Source: Acanthaster planci (lineage: Eukaryota > Echinodermata > Asteroidea > Valvatida > Acanthasteridae). Taken from it: 64,000 bases of DNA. This document shows, piece by piece, positions 1 to 12,018 of this stretch. The stretch lies in contig NW_019091365.1 of assembly GCF_001949145.1 (NCBI RefSeq), positions 935,449-999,448 of the forward strand, written 5' to 3'. Under the pieces are notes generated by a model, which did no database searches, was not told the origin of the DNA, and saw nothing but the letters and a program-made list of their open reading frames with translations. Position 1 is the stretch's first letter; each line of letters begins with the position of its first letter. The translations under genes were made by a program, and so were the position numbers.

Positions 1-302
1 CTCCATACTGATTCGCATTTACTACGGGTTGGGAAGTGTATTATAACAAATCGAAAATAGTAGAACCATCAGGAAAACACTCCTGACGTAATGGTACCCT
101 TCGGCTCCCATTTGCTGTGCTATAATGCTATGTGCCTTTATAGCATTCTGTAATACGTGGATTTTTTCAGCTGAAGAACAGTCGCCTTTTCTTCATAAAA
201 TCTATAGAAATTAAAACTTTCATTCCTGAACTCAAACTTTGTCAACAGTTTAACCCTGCATCACGAGCAATGTTCTCTTCTTCGTTTACCGCAACCCCAC
301 AG
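1..302 (+). other. Intron 1 of EPDR-A (partial)
   Basis: No signal-peptide exon with the family's PC/CC-x-P-x-Y-F-T motif is visible here. In the sister genes exon 1 lies 180-820 bases before exon 2, so this stretch is most likely intron ending in the acceptor at 301-302. Confidence 0.6.
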
Positions 303-2620
303 AACTCCAACAGACTGAAGAGCTGGAAGGCGGGACGGTGGTCCTTGAGACAACCAATGCCGAGTTTGCTTACGATAAGACATTCAGCTGCAAGGCCTTT
401 ATCTTCACTGAGACTTTTGCTAATGGTACCCAGCGAGTCGACCGACTCGTGGAGTTCTACAATCGTGTAAGTTTCATAAAAACTTTCATTACAACTACGT
501 ATACCGCTTTCAGAGGACTGTCTTCATTTTTCTAGCTTTTTAAAAGACTGCAGAAGAAATTGTTGATGAGCAATTTGCATTTTATATATAGAGACATCTC
601 AACAATCTTCGGCACCGATGAACCGAACCCAACATTGTAATTAAAATCCCCAATATTGCACTAAAATCAGTCGTCTTATTTTTTTAAAGCTACACATGTA
701 TACTGCAATTCTTTGTGCACAGCATTCAGTAAAATCTCTGAATGCACCGGTCATTTTGATTTTTAAGTATAAAATTTAGTATGCATGAATGAATGGTGAA
801 CGATATGGCCATGCGTTTCCATGTAAACAAAATCACACTCTTGAGTGGCCGTTATTCAAATCTCTAACAGCAGTCGTTTGTGCATGAATAATTGTAATTA
901 CTTTTCCAAATTACAAAGTGAACCACCCCTAACGTGAAGTAATCTTAAGCCGGGACAATCTTGACATGGCTTGTACTGACCACAAGGTGACCTCTCTATA
1001 CTAAAAAAAAAAAAAAAACAGAATCGCCTTTTTGAGGACTGCAACTTGTAATTAGACTTTGGTTCAAATTGTTGCAATGCAAAACTTTGGTGTAAATATG
1101 AAATGTTCTACCCCGAGTTATCTGATTGCACATAAACATGATTCAAATTCCCAGGCTAAAGACGCTGTTGCTATGCGTCGTGATTTGGGGCAAGCTTCTT
1201 CCTAGTGACCACCATCTCTGAAATTGACTGATTCCTTTGCGCCCTTCTTATCCATTGACATAGTGTACAGATTCAAGACGTCTCTTACGGTACGTAACCG
1301 AGCAAAACCTTGCCCAGATCACGAGGTATAGCAACAGTTTCTTCAGCATGGAGAACTCAATTGTTATGTTGACGTGAATTGAAAGAAGTCAGTGTACCAG
1401 ATTTTATTGAAATGTAACTCGCAAAAGGCTTATTACCAGGTTACTGTGGCGGTAATGGGAGGAGGACAGGCTTGACGTCTATGCAGTCATTTCGATGTTC
1501 TCAATTTACTTACTGCTTCATCTATTCTATTCAACCTCATAGGGAGAAGCTTACTACATCGAGGACAATCAAGGCCAGCAAAGATGTCGAAGGGGGCGGA
1601 TTCCATTTCAGTTTCAAAAAAACTGCGTCCCTGGTAAATGTTTAGAACTTCTACTTTAGGAAGGTCATGTCCACAAATATGGCCCTTTTCTTCAGCCGTA
1701 TAGTGATTAAGTGTCGCATTTTCAGAAGTGGAATAGTTTTGTAGATATATTAGTAATTTTCATTCATTTATTTTTTTTCATCGAGATAGAAAAGGCTGTG
1801 TACCAGGGTAACGTTACCCTTGGTGACGACGCCCTCTCCGGCAACACGTGGGAACTCAACTTCGCCCAAGGCGGTTACGTCGCTAACAGGACGTACTTGT
1901 TAGCCGCAGACTACTGTGTTCCCATCACCGTTAACTTTGTACTCATGAACTTCAACACGGACCCGCCAGGTCAGTACAAGTAAACTCGAGTCTTTATCTT
2001 CAAGCGTCAAATCTCTTCCATTTGAATCTCTCCTTTATTTCCAGGTTGGCTTGTACTACTGCATGCATATCTGAGGTAGGCATCAATCGAGTTTTGTTGT
2101 AATATTTTGTCGATTACAATTAGTGTTGATGTTGTCACTTTGCAGAAGCAAATGCTGGAACCATCGCCTATGCTGACATTGAACTTGGAATCTGTGACCG
2201 AGACAAGTTTTTCCACATTCCTGATGAATGTCCACAGGTAAACGAAAGAAATATAGACTGAAGAAAACTCAAATGTGACAGTGGCTCTATAATTTGTTTT
2301 CATGCCCGTAAATATTGCCAAATAAAGACTGCAAAGTAAAATGGCGAGAGCAAGCTCTCCAACTGGGAAGTGGTCCACTTTAAAGTAGTCATAACAGTGA
2401 AAGGTCACCTTTTGCCTTTCTTGTCATCTTAATCGGTATCACAGCCTTTAAAACTTCAGTGATGCCCTTTAATTCACTCCCCTTTTCTTCTTCCCTACCT
2501 TTTGTTCATCTTTTTTTCTCTTATTCTTCCTCTATCAAACAGGACATTATGACGCCTTTCTTGGAGAAAATTTCGAAACGCCGTCAACTGCTGGAGATGC
2601 AGTACGAAGCATTTATGTGA
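303..2620 (+). CDS. epdr-like: Ependymin-related protein EPDR-A, 5' partial (exons 2-6)
   Basis: A secreted ependymin-related protein whose first (signal-peptide) exon lies upstream of the window. Exons I can place: 303-466, 1543-1633, 1790-1969, 2146-2237, 2543-2620. All have AG acceptors and GT donors, and the phases (1 in, then 0, 1, 1, 0) match the other cluster members. The reading frame is open for about 201 residues. Exon 2 has the sequon ANGT and an unusual extra Cys (FSCKAF). Exon 3 has two Cys (QQRCRR, KNCVP). Exon 4 has the family GDDAL...NTW block and DYCVP. Exon 5 has LGICDRDKFF and DEC. Exon 6 is basic and ends YEAFM. It is the most divergent copy: the usual GAYD motif of exon 2 is EFAYD and exon 4 is 15 nt longer. 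An ATTAAA lies 57 bases after the stop. The family is clear; the ligand is unknown. Confidence 0.85.
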
Positions 2621-2676
2621 TTTCGAAGCGTAGATCAGCTACTAAAAGCTGTTGTTGAAACCTTCTAGATTAATAC

Positions 2677-2682
2677 ATTAAA
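2677..2682 (+). terminator. Probable polyadenylation signal of EPDR-A
   Basis: ATTAAA, the commonest variant of the AATAAA signal, 57 bases past the EPDR-A stop codon. This is a sequence match only. Confidence 0.4.
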
Positions 2683-3609
2683 GCTCAACAATGAAATAAT
2701 GTACCTTATTAAACTGACTGAAACAGAAAATTTGACATTTACACTAAATTGTACGCTAATTCCTTTAGTTTGCTCTCAGTAAGGGACCTTCTGGTTTGAG
2801 ACCTACACCAAAGGACAGAGAAATACAGAAATTGTACAAGGACGATTCTTTACAGGAAAACTGTTGGGTTGAAAAAAAATATAACTTCGTTTTCAGCGCC
2901 TTATTTTCAGTTCTGGAGGAATGCAAAATTTAGAAGATGAATACATTATCTCTTAAACTAAAGAATGTATGTGAACCCTTTTTCCTTTTTTATTGTGAAA
3001 TTGTTTTGAAGTTGTCATTTTCATGCTAGGGAAGCCACCCAGAGATCGCTGAATCGAACCACTATTATTATCGTTCCGGGCAGTCAATGTTGAGTTACTC
3101 GACGTATTTTACATGTAAGAATAAAATTCATTTTCTTGGAAAACAGACACATGATTCTTGTTTCAGCGAGCTGTTTTTACGGATTGTTATTCCAGACAGC
3201 CATGGTCCCAGATCTGGGGTGCTTTGTATAAACTTAGTCTGACCCATTGAAAAGGTGCCCGTATTTGCTAACGGCTATCCCGTCTGAGCTTCGGTAGCAG
3301 TGAATGGTTGAGTTGCCCTCCAGCACAAGAAATTCGTACTGGGACAATGGCTATTCAATCCATCGATTAAGCAAGGTGCGCTGAGGAGGAGAACGTGCTA
3401 AAGGAAGTTCTGGATTGCGCTGCTCGACCACAATAAGCCCTACCCAATAATCATAAGCTGGTGAAAGAACTGGCATCCGAATATTTTTCTCTCCGCAGTA
3501 CGGTATTTAGTGGAATGGGAACGCATTTTTAAAAGTATAATGTGATATAAACTCTACCATGTCAGTCCGCCGTATGACTGCATCCTCGAAGCTCAAAATG
3601 AAATCATTA
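2683..3609. other. Convergent intergenic spacer, no gene seen
   Basis: AT-rich sequence between the 3' ends of EPDR-A (+) and EPDR-B (-). I found no family exon, RNA gene or clear repeat in it. Confidence 0.5.
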
Positions 3610-5050
3610 CAGGTAAACAGTACACTTGTGCCTTGCTAAAATAGTGAGCTACTTTATTAAACTTCATGGAACATCTTGAGTAAAAGCAGGGTCTAACTAT
3701 GGAATTAAAAAACTACATATGGAAAGTAAGAATATGTTTGACATTTCAAGTATACCTTTGATATACATGTATATCATTTGAAGAGACAGCCTTGTTATCA
3801 TAAACGCAAGACAAACACTATTTGTGAGGTTGTGCCGATTAAACGTATTGATTTATGTTAACTTTGACTAAACTAAATATTAAAGGAGGGTAGGACATGT
3901 AAGAACTTGAATAACAGCCAAGTCATTTACACAATTGTTGTACAGTATCGTTATAAAGTCATCACCATCACTGAGAAGCAATTGAGCGAATTTTCAAAAA
4001 TTCCATACTTTGCAGTGAATTAATGGCAGTTGCGCTTACCGTGAGAAAAACGAGTTCCTTGGACTCTGACGGTTAGGGGGTTTGAAGTCGTGCAACACAA
4101 ATCGTTAGATTGAAGACATTTTAAGATTAAATTTCACATGAATACAATTATAGTAATTTTTCCGACCGTACAAACCTGTTTCATTTGTACACAATATAAT
4201 TACGGATTTAACAAAACGGAGGTTGGATATACATTACACTGGAAGACAAAACACAGTTTCGGGTATCATCAAAAATAAACCTTTGAAAAATTCATGCAGG
4301 CTAATGTTTATCCCTCTGAAATCTTTCTATTGTTTAAAGTGGTAGTCTCATGATGAATCGTGCATATAAAAATTGCAAATATGCGCTTATTTATGAGTAT
4401 CTTAAGCTCAAAAATACAAGAAGTCTGAATTGCCTATACATGCGCTACAGGGAACGTAAATTTATCATTAATTCTTAAAACAGTCAGCTTTGGAACGCTG
4501 CTCTGCTTTTCTTTTGTTCGAATACACGATGCTGGCTAGGTTCTGCAGTATTCCTTATGGCATACGCTATGTTACAAAAAACATGTGTTTGACCGCTTCG
4601 TCCAATATTACGGAGCATAGTTATTTTCATTTGATGCTCGACATCTGGCAAAAGGGTGCTCCACTACCCCCCCCCATTGTGTCGTCTTTTGTGTTTACGG
4701 AATCTTTAGAATTCCTTTCACATTTTCAGGGGGGTGAAGTAGGCATAATAGCCCTGGTTATATAGCTTGTGCATAGCGTAGGGGGTCCCCCTTTGCCACA
4801 CATCGTGCTGGGAAAAATTATTTTGCAGGGTCGTGATTTGCTACATTGACAGTCCAAAAGTATGCATGTGCTTACCTAATACACTTAAAAACAGGAAGAT
4901 TAATTTAAACCAGGACAGAATCCGCTCTTAGCGTCGTTTCTGATAACACGTTAAGGCCAATAAACCTAATTAAAATGGTTTCGGATCTTCATCATGGTTA
5001 GTGTTGGTTCCTTCAAGGCGCGCCCCTAGAAACAAACACAATTAAATGAG
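3610..5050. repeat. Duplicated block carrying the 3' end of EPDR-B (copy 1)
   Basis: This stretch aligns colinearly with about 20,640-21,790. Shared anchors include the run 'gagtaaaagcagggtctaa' (3677 and 20,699), the 'tgtgccgatta' stretch, and the last coding exon of EPDR-B (4966-5025), matched by a dead exon at 21,698-21,758. The block is mostly non-coding 3' flank. Similarity was judged by eye and boundaries are approximate. Confidence 0.75.
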
Positions 5051-8000
5051 CGTGTTGTTGAGTGACACAATTAGTTTAACTGTTAAAACATTCTTTTTGA
5101 TAAGGCGCACTTCCTTATATACATTATGTTGCTACATGAAAAAACATACATGTATAGTCGATCATGTGTGCATTATACTTACGATCAACATTAACATTTT
5201 TGAAAAATCAATGCAAAATGATCCCAGCATTACATACCTCTTTGCATTCATCCGGTACTTTGAAGTATTTTTCTTCGTCACAAATCCCAAGCTTGATGTC
5301 GTACAAACTCGATTCCCTCAACTCGATTTCCACTCCTAGGTACATATAACACAGTCAGTCTCTCCAGAAACAACTTGTACGTCCAAATAATGAATTTTTG
5401 TGTCTGAATTGCTTTTGGAATGTTCCCACTGCCAGTTTCTCAGAATAATAGTTGAAGATGTTGGTTTATCTTGTATTTTGTTTTTCAAAGAGACAAATCA
5501 CCACCCTGAGGGCCCAGGTGTATCAGCAATTGCAGACCACTTGACTTGAATGTCATGCAATCAGTTTTGCCACTGTACTGTTTTTAAAAGGGGAAACATT
5601 GATTGAACAAGGGTACGTAATGTATCATTGATGTGTTCACCCTTTTGTAGTGATTGTAGTTCACAAAAGCTTATTGCTTTCTTTTTTATGAGACAAATGT
5701 TTAGATGTGGTGCCTTCTACGGTATTCTGTTTATTGCACCTGTTTGGGGATCAAATTTGCGATGCCTCAGCCCGATTGGAACGCATTCTTCACGGGTGTA
5801 GGTTTTTACGGTGTGTTTGGTGTTGTCCTCGCTGGGGTAGTACCACACGTTCACAACGAGATCACGGTCGCCCAACGTTGCTTCACCAACAAACTTGGCA
5901 TTCTCTGCGGCATGAACAAGAATCGAACAAGGAAATAGCCTGAGTGCACGGGGATTGCGAACGTTATGGGTTGTATAATGCGAATGAAATTGAAATAAAT
6001 TGTTCGTCCTCAATTCAGTTCCTTTAAATGGTAGACTTTTTAATTTGATGTCATGAAAGATTTACGGCGGAATTTCGCTCGAGTTGAAAAATGTTCAACT
6101 TTTTGCAAATTCATAGCGCGACTATTTAATCTGACATCACAATGTAATCTGACGTGGCTTTCGCGCGAAGTATGAATCGGCCTTTACTGGTAATGTTACA
6201 GTTAATTGTAAGAAGTAAACTTGTGCTATCAAAGCTTTAAATTGAGACAAATTTAACTGTGCGTTCGTTTAATGATGCGCATCTACCCTTCTGTACATCA
6301 AGACATGCATTACGTGGTAGCGCCTCCGTTCAAACTGTCATGGAAATGATTTGAGCTCAGTTCAACCCTTTATGCTGCACAGTACTGTTCAAGAGGCGTT
6401 ATTAGCACCCTTAGTGCTTTTGGCCTGGCTGGTGTTGCTTAATGTGAATGAAGAGGCCCCTGACCAACACCATAGGTTTGGCATTTTGAGGAGTGAAGAC
6501 TACAGCATACACAGACTCATACATACTCGGAAAAGTATAAGTATCTGGGAACTTCTGCCCCTCGATGTCAAGTACCAGACACACCGTTTCCTCCCCTCTC
6601 TTTTCGATGATATACTCCACACCCTGGGCAGAATCGAAACCGAATAGTGTCAGCCGCACGCCAAAAGAACAGAATTTTATGTTTTCTTCTCTTTGGCGTC
6701 TGTCAGCCAGCCGAAAGAGTGGGATTCTCAACACAACCCATTTATTAATTGTAATGTGACTTTACATTTTCAGGCATGCATTCTAAATTTATTTTTATTC
6801 GTGCCTCCGTAATGAAACAAAGTGACGTGGAACTGTCTAGGCAAAGTTTGAATTAAATTACAGTTCTGAACGATATCCAATAAAATAGTGACAAAAGAGG
6901 ACAAAAGGCTTATGGATGTGGCAAGTCATCGGGCTCGGTGATAATATTGGAGTCTTCCTCAGACAGCTCACAGCTCGGCGCGAAATTCGTATCTCTAGAT
7001 CTCACCCTATCGATACCCAGTCTTTTTTAAATTTGTCACGCAAGCAGTAACATTCGTTATGAGTTACAGTAACCAAGTTAACATTTAGGGGAAACCTTGA
7101 CCTACCTGGGAAAATGAGCATTTTAAGAGAGCAGCAATCCGATTTTAATGAAATGTAAATTGAGTATCAAATGATTATAAAACATTAATGGGAAAAACGC
7201 CCAAAGGATCGACGCCAAAAACGCTATGTTGGGCCGAAATCAAAGAAACAATTTTTGGAGAGGCGGCTCTTTTAAGATCAATAAAAGAAAAAAATCTTTC
7301 TGCAGGGTTCATGTCTTTACGCTAATTAAAGATTTTTCCCTTTTTCTAACATGATGACATTTCATTGTTGTCATCAAAAGAGTTTCACTTGAATTAAAAA
7401 AAGAAAACTGAAAGACACTGACCTTTCCTTCATCAAAAATTATTTTGGAGTAATCATCTGTTCCGTTGAAGAAGCGTTCTTCTTTCTTGGCGGAGTATTT
7501 CTGAGCAATAGTATCGTAGGCTCCCTCCCAGCTTTCTTCCTCAACTTTCAGTCGGCCTTCCTCTACAGTGGTCACGAAGTCCTCTGCGTGAGTAAAAAGA
7601 GAAAAAAACAGAGCCATTGGAACTAATCGTACCTTCCAACCGTTCGAGATCAAGGTATTAAAAAATATATTGGGACTTGCAGGAAGGAAAATCATTCCCT
7701 TAACTTGACCTTGATTGTAAACGAATTGTTAACAAACTTGTCCGCCGCAAAAAAAATAGCCTCGTGGAAAAATGTAAATACGATATCATATTTCGATTGC
7801 ACCTATTTCTGTTTTGCCTTTTTCGCATTTTGAAATCTACTTGCCCTTAGATCTGGGGAACAATAGTCACCCTGGGCATTTGCTCTGTACATGTGTTTTA
7901 CGATGCAGTAGTGAGGACAATTTTGTAACTAAATTGATTCCATGAAAGTCACTTCCTGAAAAGAAAATATGTGCTCCTTCAATAATTTCACTGTATACCT

Positions 8001-8409
8001 ATATTGTGAATTAGTTTGCAAAGGAACAAATCAATTTTTAATCTGCATAGATTAAGTTCTTGGTACCAAAATACTGGAGGGAATTTTTTAGCTTTCCAGT
8101 TTTTTAAATAACCGCAATATTAACAAGAGAAAACCTGCCAAATTTACCCCAATCAAATTAAAAGAATTTTCATAATTCAGTGACGCGGTAAATGCCGAGT
8201 CTTGCATTTCAAGCCTATGATAAAGAGTCGAACCTGGCGTGCTTACCTTGCAGGTAAGTGAAGTAACGTGGTATGCTGCATGGTTGGGGCTCGTCGGCAT
8301 GGTGTGAAAAAGGATTGTACACACCACGGAATGGCAAGCCCTGCGCAACATTGGCTTGCGCCCCAGCAATCACAACCATCAATAAACAGGCTAGTGAACT
8401 AAATGACAT
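4966..8409 (-). CDS. epdr-like: Ependymin-related protein EPDR-B
   Basis: Complete six-exon gene for a secreted protein of 247 residues. Exons (5' to 3' on the minus strand): 8409-8247, 7583-7423, 6623-6527, 5904-5740, 5335-5238, 5025-4966; phases 1-0-1-1-0. Exon 1 starts MSFSSLACLLMVVIAGAQA, a good signal peptide, and ends PCSIPRYFTYLQ. Exon 2 has EGAYD and the sequon FNGT. Exon 3 has a single Cys (TVCLVLDIEGQKFP). Exon 4 has ATLGDRDLVVNVWYY and EECVPIG. Exon 5 has IKLGICDEEKYFK and DECKE. Exon 6 reads GRALKEPTLTMMK and resembles the last exons of EPDR-G and EPDR-H, although exons 1-3 resemble EPDR-C and EPDR-D. The gene is undisrupted. Expected role: an extracellular glycoprotein of the calycin-like EPDR fold that binds hydrophobic ligands; this specific function is inferred from the family. 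Confidence 0.9.
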
Positions 8410-9924
8410 CTTTGAGGCCTCAAGAGGTTGTGATTCAAAAGCTGTCGAAAAGGCGTCTTCTAACTGCGTTTAGAAGAGGCAGTAATTCACTTAAGTTCAA
8501 ACCACAAATATCGGAGCTGCACGTACCCACTCCTTATGACTCATGAAGGGTGTAATGACGCGAATGTATGTGGCCAATACTATCTATAGGGGTACTGGTG
8601 TAACTGTCGAGTTGCCCAGTACTTGCAGCTGCACGTTCACAATCTTCAAGTTTACTTTCCTATCCAAATTAAAATACCTGTGAAAGAAACTTGCTGGCCA
8701 TACGCAAAGCGAAATCGACTTGAATGAAATTTGTGACCCTGAACGAGCAACGAAAGTTTATACTGCATCGCCCTAAATGCTGAAATCAAGTCCCGTCAAT
8801 GCATCCTGTGTGCGAGTATTAGTACAAAGGATAAGTCAAGTCTGACTTGTAACGACACATATGTTCGTCCTATATCGACGATCCTGAACAGTTCAATTTT
8901 TGCAACAGCTGTGGCGTTTTGATCAGAATACACTTTATTCTGCATCGTGCAAACATTACCAGTCTCGTTCCAGTGTTTAATAGGCAACCACATTATTCCT
9001 ATTAGAAAATCGATAATAATTATAACTGATTGAAATTGATTACTTTGTTGTTAGTTTTCCTTTTGCTTCTTTTCTTGATTTAAAAAAAATGAAAAATGCA
9101 TTCTCATAATTTTCCGATGTATGCCTTCAACTTTGGCAGTGCAAGTTTTTCACTATTTAAATTTCCCATTGTGAGACTTCACAAAATAATGCTGTTGGAT
9201 TAACAGTACCGTACCCACTCTGCAACTTTATCTTTTTCGAGGCCATATCAGAGTAAATCCTCTGTGCTGATCACAGACTTAACGAACAAACTCCAGCCCT
9301 TTTCGACTGATTCATTTAAGGTGTAGGCTTACTACTAAAATGTTGTGTTCGAACTTTACCACTAAATGGGTACTCGATACACATACTACACGGCATAGGG
9401 TCTCAGTTGCACATCAGAGCTACCAGATTTTAGTCAAAAAGAAGGGGCGTGTCCACTCGTAATACCATCCCCAACAGCCTATACCAATACCATCATGGAA
9501 ACCATTTCTTTTGTAATGAAATAAGGAAGTAGAAAACACTTCAAAATGGTCGACCGCTTATCAAATCTTCAGTCCCATCAAATAAAAGTCTCCCAGGCTT
9601 AAACCTAGAGGCGTATGTAGCTTTTGGGGTTGGGGGAGGGGGCAAAATCAAAAGCGAATTGAGACTTTGGGCTTATTCAACATGATTTGGGGAGAAAAAT
9701 TCAAAAGCCTCACTCAAAAATCTGTCGGGGGGGGGCAAGTTTCCCCCTCCCCGGATACACCACTGCTTAAATAATGATATCACCTGTCAATATTATTGTC
9801 GCAGTATTACAGGACAACAAAGTGTCCAGGCATTTCAAGGACACAGTAAGATCTCTGGGACCCCCGGCCGTACTCAAATTTACAAACTTTGAAAAAAAAG
9901 TTTTGCCAATTTTTTACATTCAAA
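8410..9924. other. Intergenic region upstream of EPDR-B
   Basis: No exon recognised. Positions 9600-9775 are G-run rich (ggggttgggggaggggg, then a run of G at about 9727) and end in 'ggatacaccactg', the look of the end of a dispersed repeat. The promoter of EPDR-B should lie in the first few hundred bases, but I see no convincing TATA box. Confidence 0.4.
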
Positions 9925-10190
9925 TTGCTTAAGAAAGGTTGACCTTAGCATGTGATTGTCTGATATTGTGCGCTGAATGAAATTCGGTTGCAATGGTTTT
10001 ATACTTCTTCTTAATATATGTACTCGTAATATTAACAAGTGGTTTGCGATAAAAAAAATACTTAACACGTGACTTTATAACTGATAAGATAAGTGTTCAA
10101 GCCACAAAGTGCACGTTTTTGGTACTCTGATCCACTTAGTCATCCTAACTTGCCATAATATCAGGTCTTATCGATTCAAGAAACTACCTG
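9925..10190. repeat. Dispersed repeat, copy at 9.9 kb
   Basis: The run 'gcatgtgattgtctgatattg' followed by 'gctgaatg...ttcggttgcaatgg' and 'atgtactcgtaat' recurs at about 16,740-16,910. The second half also recurs at about 11,515-11,640 and 22,510-22,640. This gives four copies of one unit, each in the 3' flank of an EPDR gene unit. Confidence 0.7.
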
Positions 10191-10194
10191 TATT

Positions 10195-10905
10195 ATTCAA
10201 GCAAGTAACCACGGCCCCTTCAGCCATGGTTCAAGGGACAGAAAGGTACCACCCAGCATCGAGGCCGTGGGACGCACCACAGAGCATGGTGAGACACATA
10301 GGTCGCCCTGGCCATCTCGCTGCATCCTGGACCTTCCCAAGCCGTCTCGGCCGCGCCTTGCCACTAGTTCAGAAGGTTATGAACGAGAGAGTGTGGTTTG
10401 TGTCCTGCGCAGCCCTCCCTCACTTTAATCCAAGTCCATTGCAAGTCATGCTTCTGAATTTATTGTACTCCAAAGTCCTGTGGCGACGGGGAACTGGCAA
10501 ACCAGCAGGTGAGGATCCACCCAAGCTGCAGCCGTGAACCTGCACGCAGGTGGCTCAGGCCATAGGGTCGTTCTTCGCTGGATCAGGGCAGCCATGGAAT
10601 CCGCCAACCCCCTGAGCGACCGAGCAGCCCTATTTAGGATCGCTCTGCTCGTCTCCGTAGCCTGAGGACGGGGCTGGATAAGGTGTCCTAAAAACCTGCT
10701 CCACCCCACCCTGACCAGCTAGCACCTCATAAATAAGATCGCCAGCATTCCAGAGGGCCTCAATGATCAACTGATGTCCATGCTGATTTTACTGGTAAAC
10801 AGGAAGAGTGCCACGCTGATCACCGCACACGCTCCCGCAATGTCCAATGTTTTGGATGCACCCTCGCTCTCGGCACTGGAATCTAATCGACTAAATCATC
10901 ATCGG
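10195..10905 (+). mobile_element. LINE fragment (5' region, internally deleted)
   Basis: Aligns with the 5' part of the larger LINE at 16,976. Shared translated pieces include DAPQSMVRHIGRPGH, LLYSKVLW and EDPPKLQP, and shared DNA pieces include 'tggtaaacaggaagagtgcc' and 'ctcggcactggaatctaatc'. These two DNA pieces are about 300 bases apart in the larger copy but nearly adjacent here, so this copy has a deletion. There is no intact reading frame and no RT domain. Confidence 0.75.
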
Positions 10906-11224
10906 GGCACAGAGATATATGCAAGGTGGTTCAACTTACCCGCCACCACCCCAGCTCCTGCTTTGTCTTGCTGGTTACATTAAGAATCGGTGTTTTCTAA
11001 CAGGATTCAGAGACAGCCATCTAGCTCCCAATGCATACATGATTTGACATGTATCATGATTATTATGGTTACTGTTAACATTGGATAATGTTTCTCAGAT
11101 GGATATTGGTATTTAAAAGTTTGTATTGTTTTTAAGGGGTCAGCCACCCCCTCTTATGTACTCATGGGGGTTGAGTGTGCTGTATGTTCCATAGCAAACC
11201 ATGGCTGTACCTCAGAATGGATGC

Positions 11225-11385
11225 TCCTGAGCCTGGGTGTCCATGTATTGAGTTAATGATGGCCTGGGTGCCAAACGGAAATCAATGTACATCGGACCTG
11301 GGTGTCCACTGAGATGATTGGCCTGGGTACCAAATGCAAATTGATGTAGGCCTACATGGCATTGGGACCTGGACCTCCTGTTAGC
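11225..11385 (+). repeat. Minisatellite, about 2.5 units of 60-66 bp
   Basis: Repeating unit built around 'gcctgggtgtccatg...gagttaatgatggcctgggt...acatcgga'. The matching place in the other duplicated copy (22,233-22,410) has about three units. Confidence 0.6.
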
Positions 11386-11990
11386 CTGTATTTCTGATGC
11401 CAGCTTTCCCAAACTAATTGGGTATCTGGCAAATAAGTTTAATAAATGATTAAAGTTGTGTCAATAAACAGATAAGAATGTGTATTGAGTTTCATGAATT
11501 AAAGAGTCTGGGTATAATGTACGCTGAATGGATTCAGTTGCAATGATTTTATTGTTCATCTAAATACATGTACATTTACTCGTAATTGGTTTCGGATAAA
11601 GATTACCTAACATGTTTCTAATAACTGTAATGTAAAATAAGTGTTTGTTCAAGCTACAAATACAGGTGTTTGATGCTCTTATCCATCAACTAAGTCTTCA
11701 GGTCTTATAGATTAAGGCATCTTTTATGATTAATGTTAAATCAAAGATATGGTGGATAAAGTTTTATAGCAAGGGATGAAGTGTTGTTAGTCTTTAAAAT
11801 GCATAAACTTCACAAAAAATAGAGAAACGTGCATCAAATTTAAAACTGCTTTCTAAATAATACGGTGCGTGCACTACCAGGATCATATATCAGTTATGTA
11901 AGTTGGTAAGAGTAAATAACAATCCAATTTAAGCCCACAACAAAAAGGACGTTTAACCCATACTTGACGTCAAGACAACAGCTTGGATTG

Positions 11991-11996
11991 TTTATT
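11991..11996 (-). terminator. Polyadenylation signal of EPDR-C
   Basis: AATAAA on the minus strand, beginning 23 bases after the EPDR-C stop codon. The same signal is kept at the matching place in EPDR-D. It implies a very short 3' UTR. Confidence 0.55.
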
Positions 11997-12018
11997 CAGT
12001 GAGGCGGAAGGCAACGCA

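Noticed and set aside
2007-2408. 133-codon minus-strand open frame
   Set aside because: Antisense to EPDR-A exon 5 and its introns; no independent evidence.
10109-10537. 142-codon plus-strand open frame
   Set aside because: Most of it is LINE 5' sequence shared with 16,976 onward, where it is broken into different frames.
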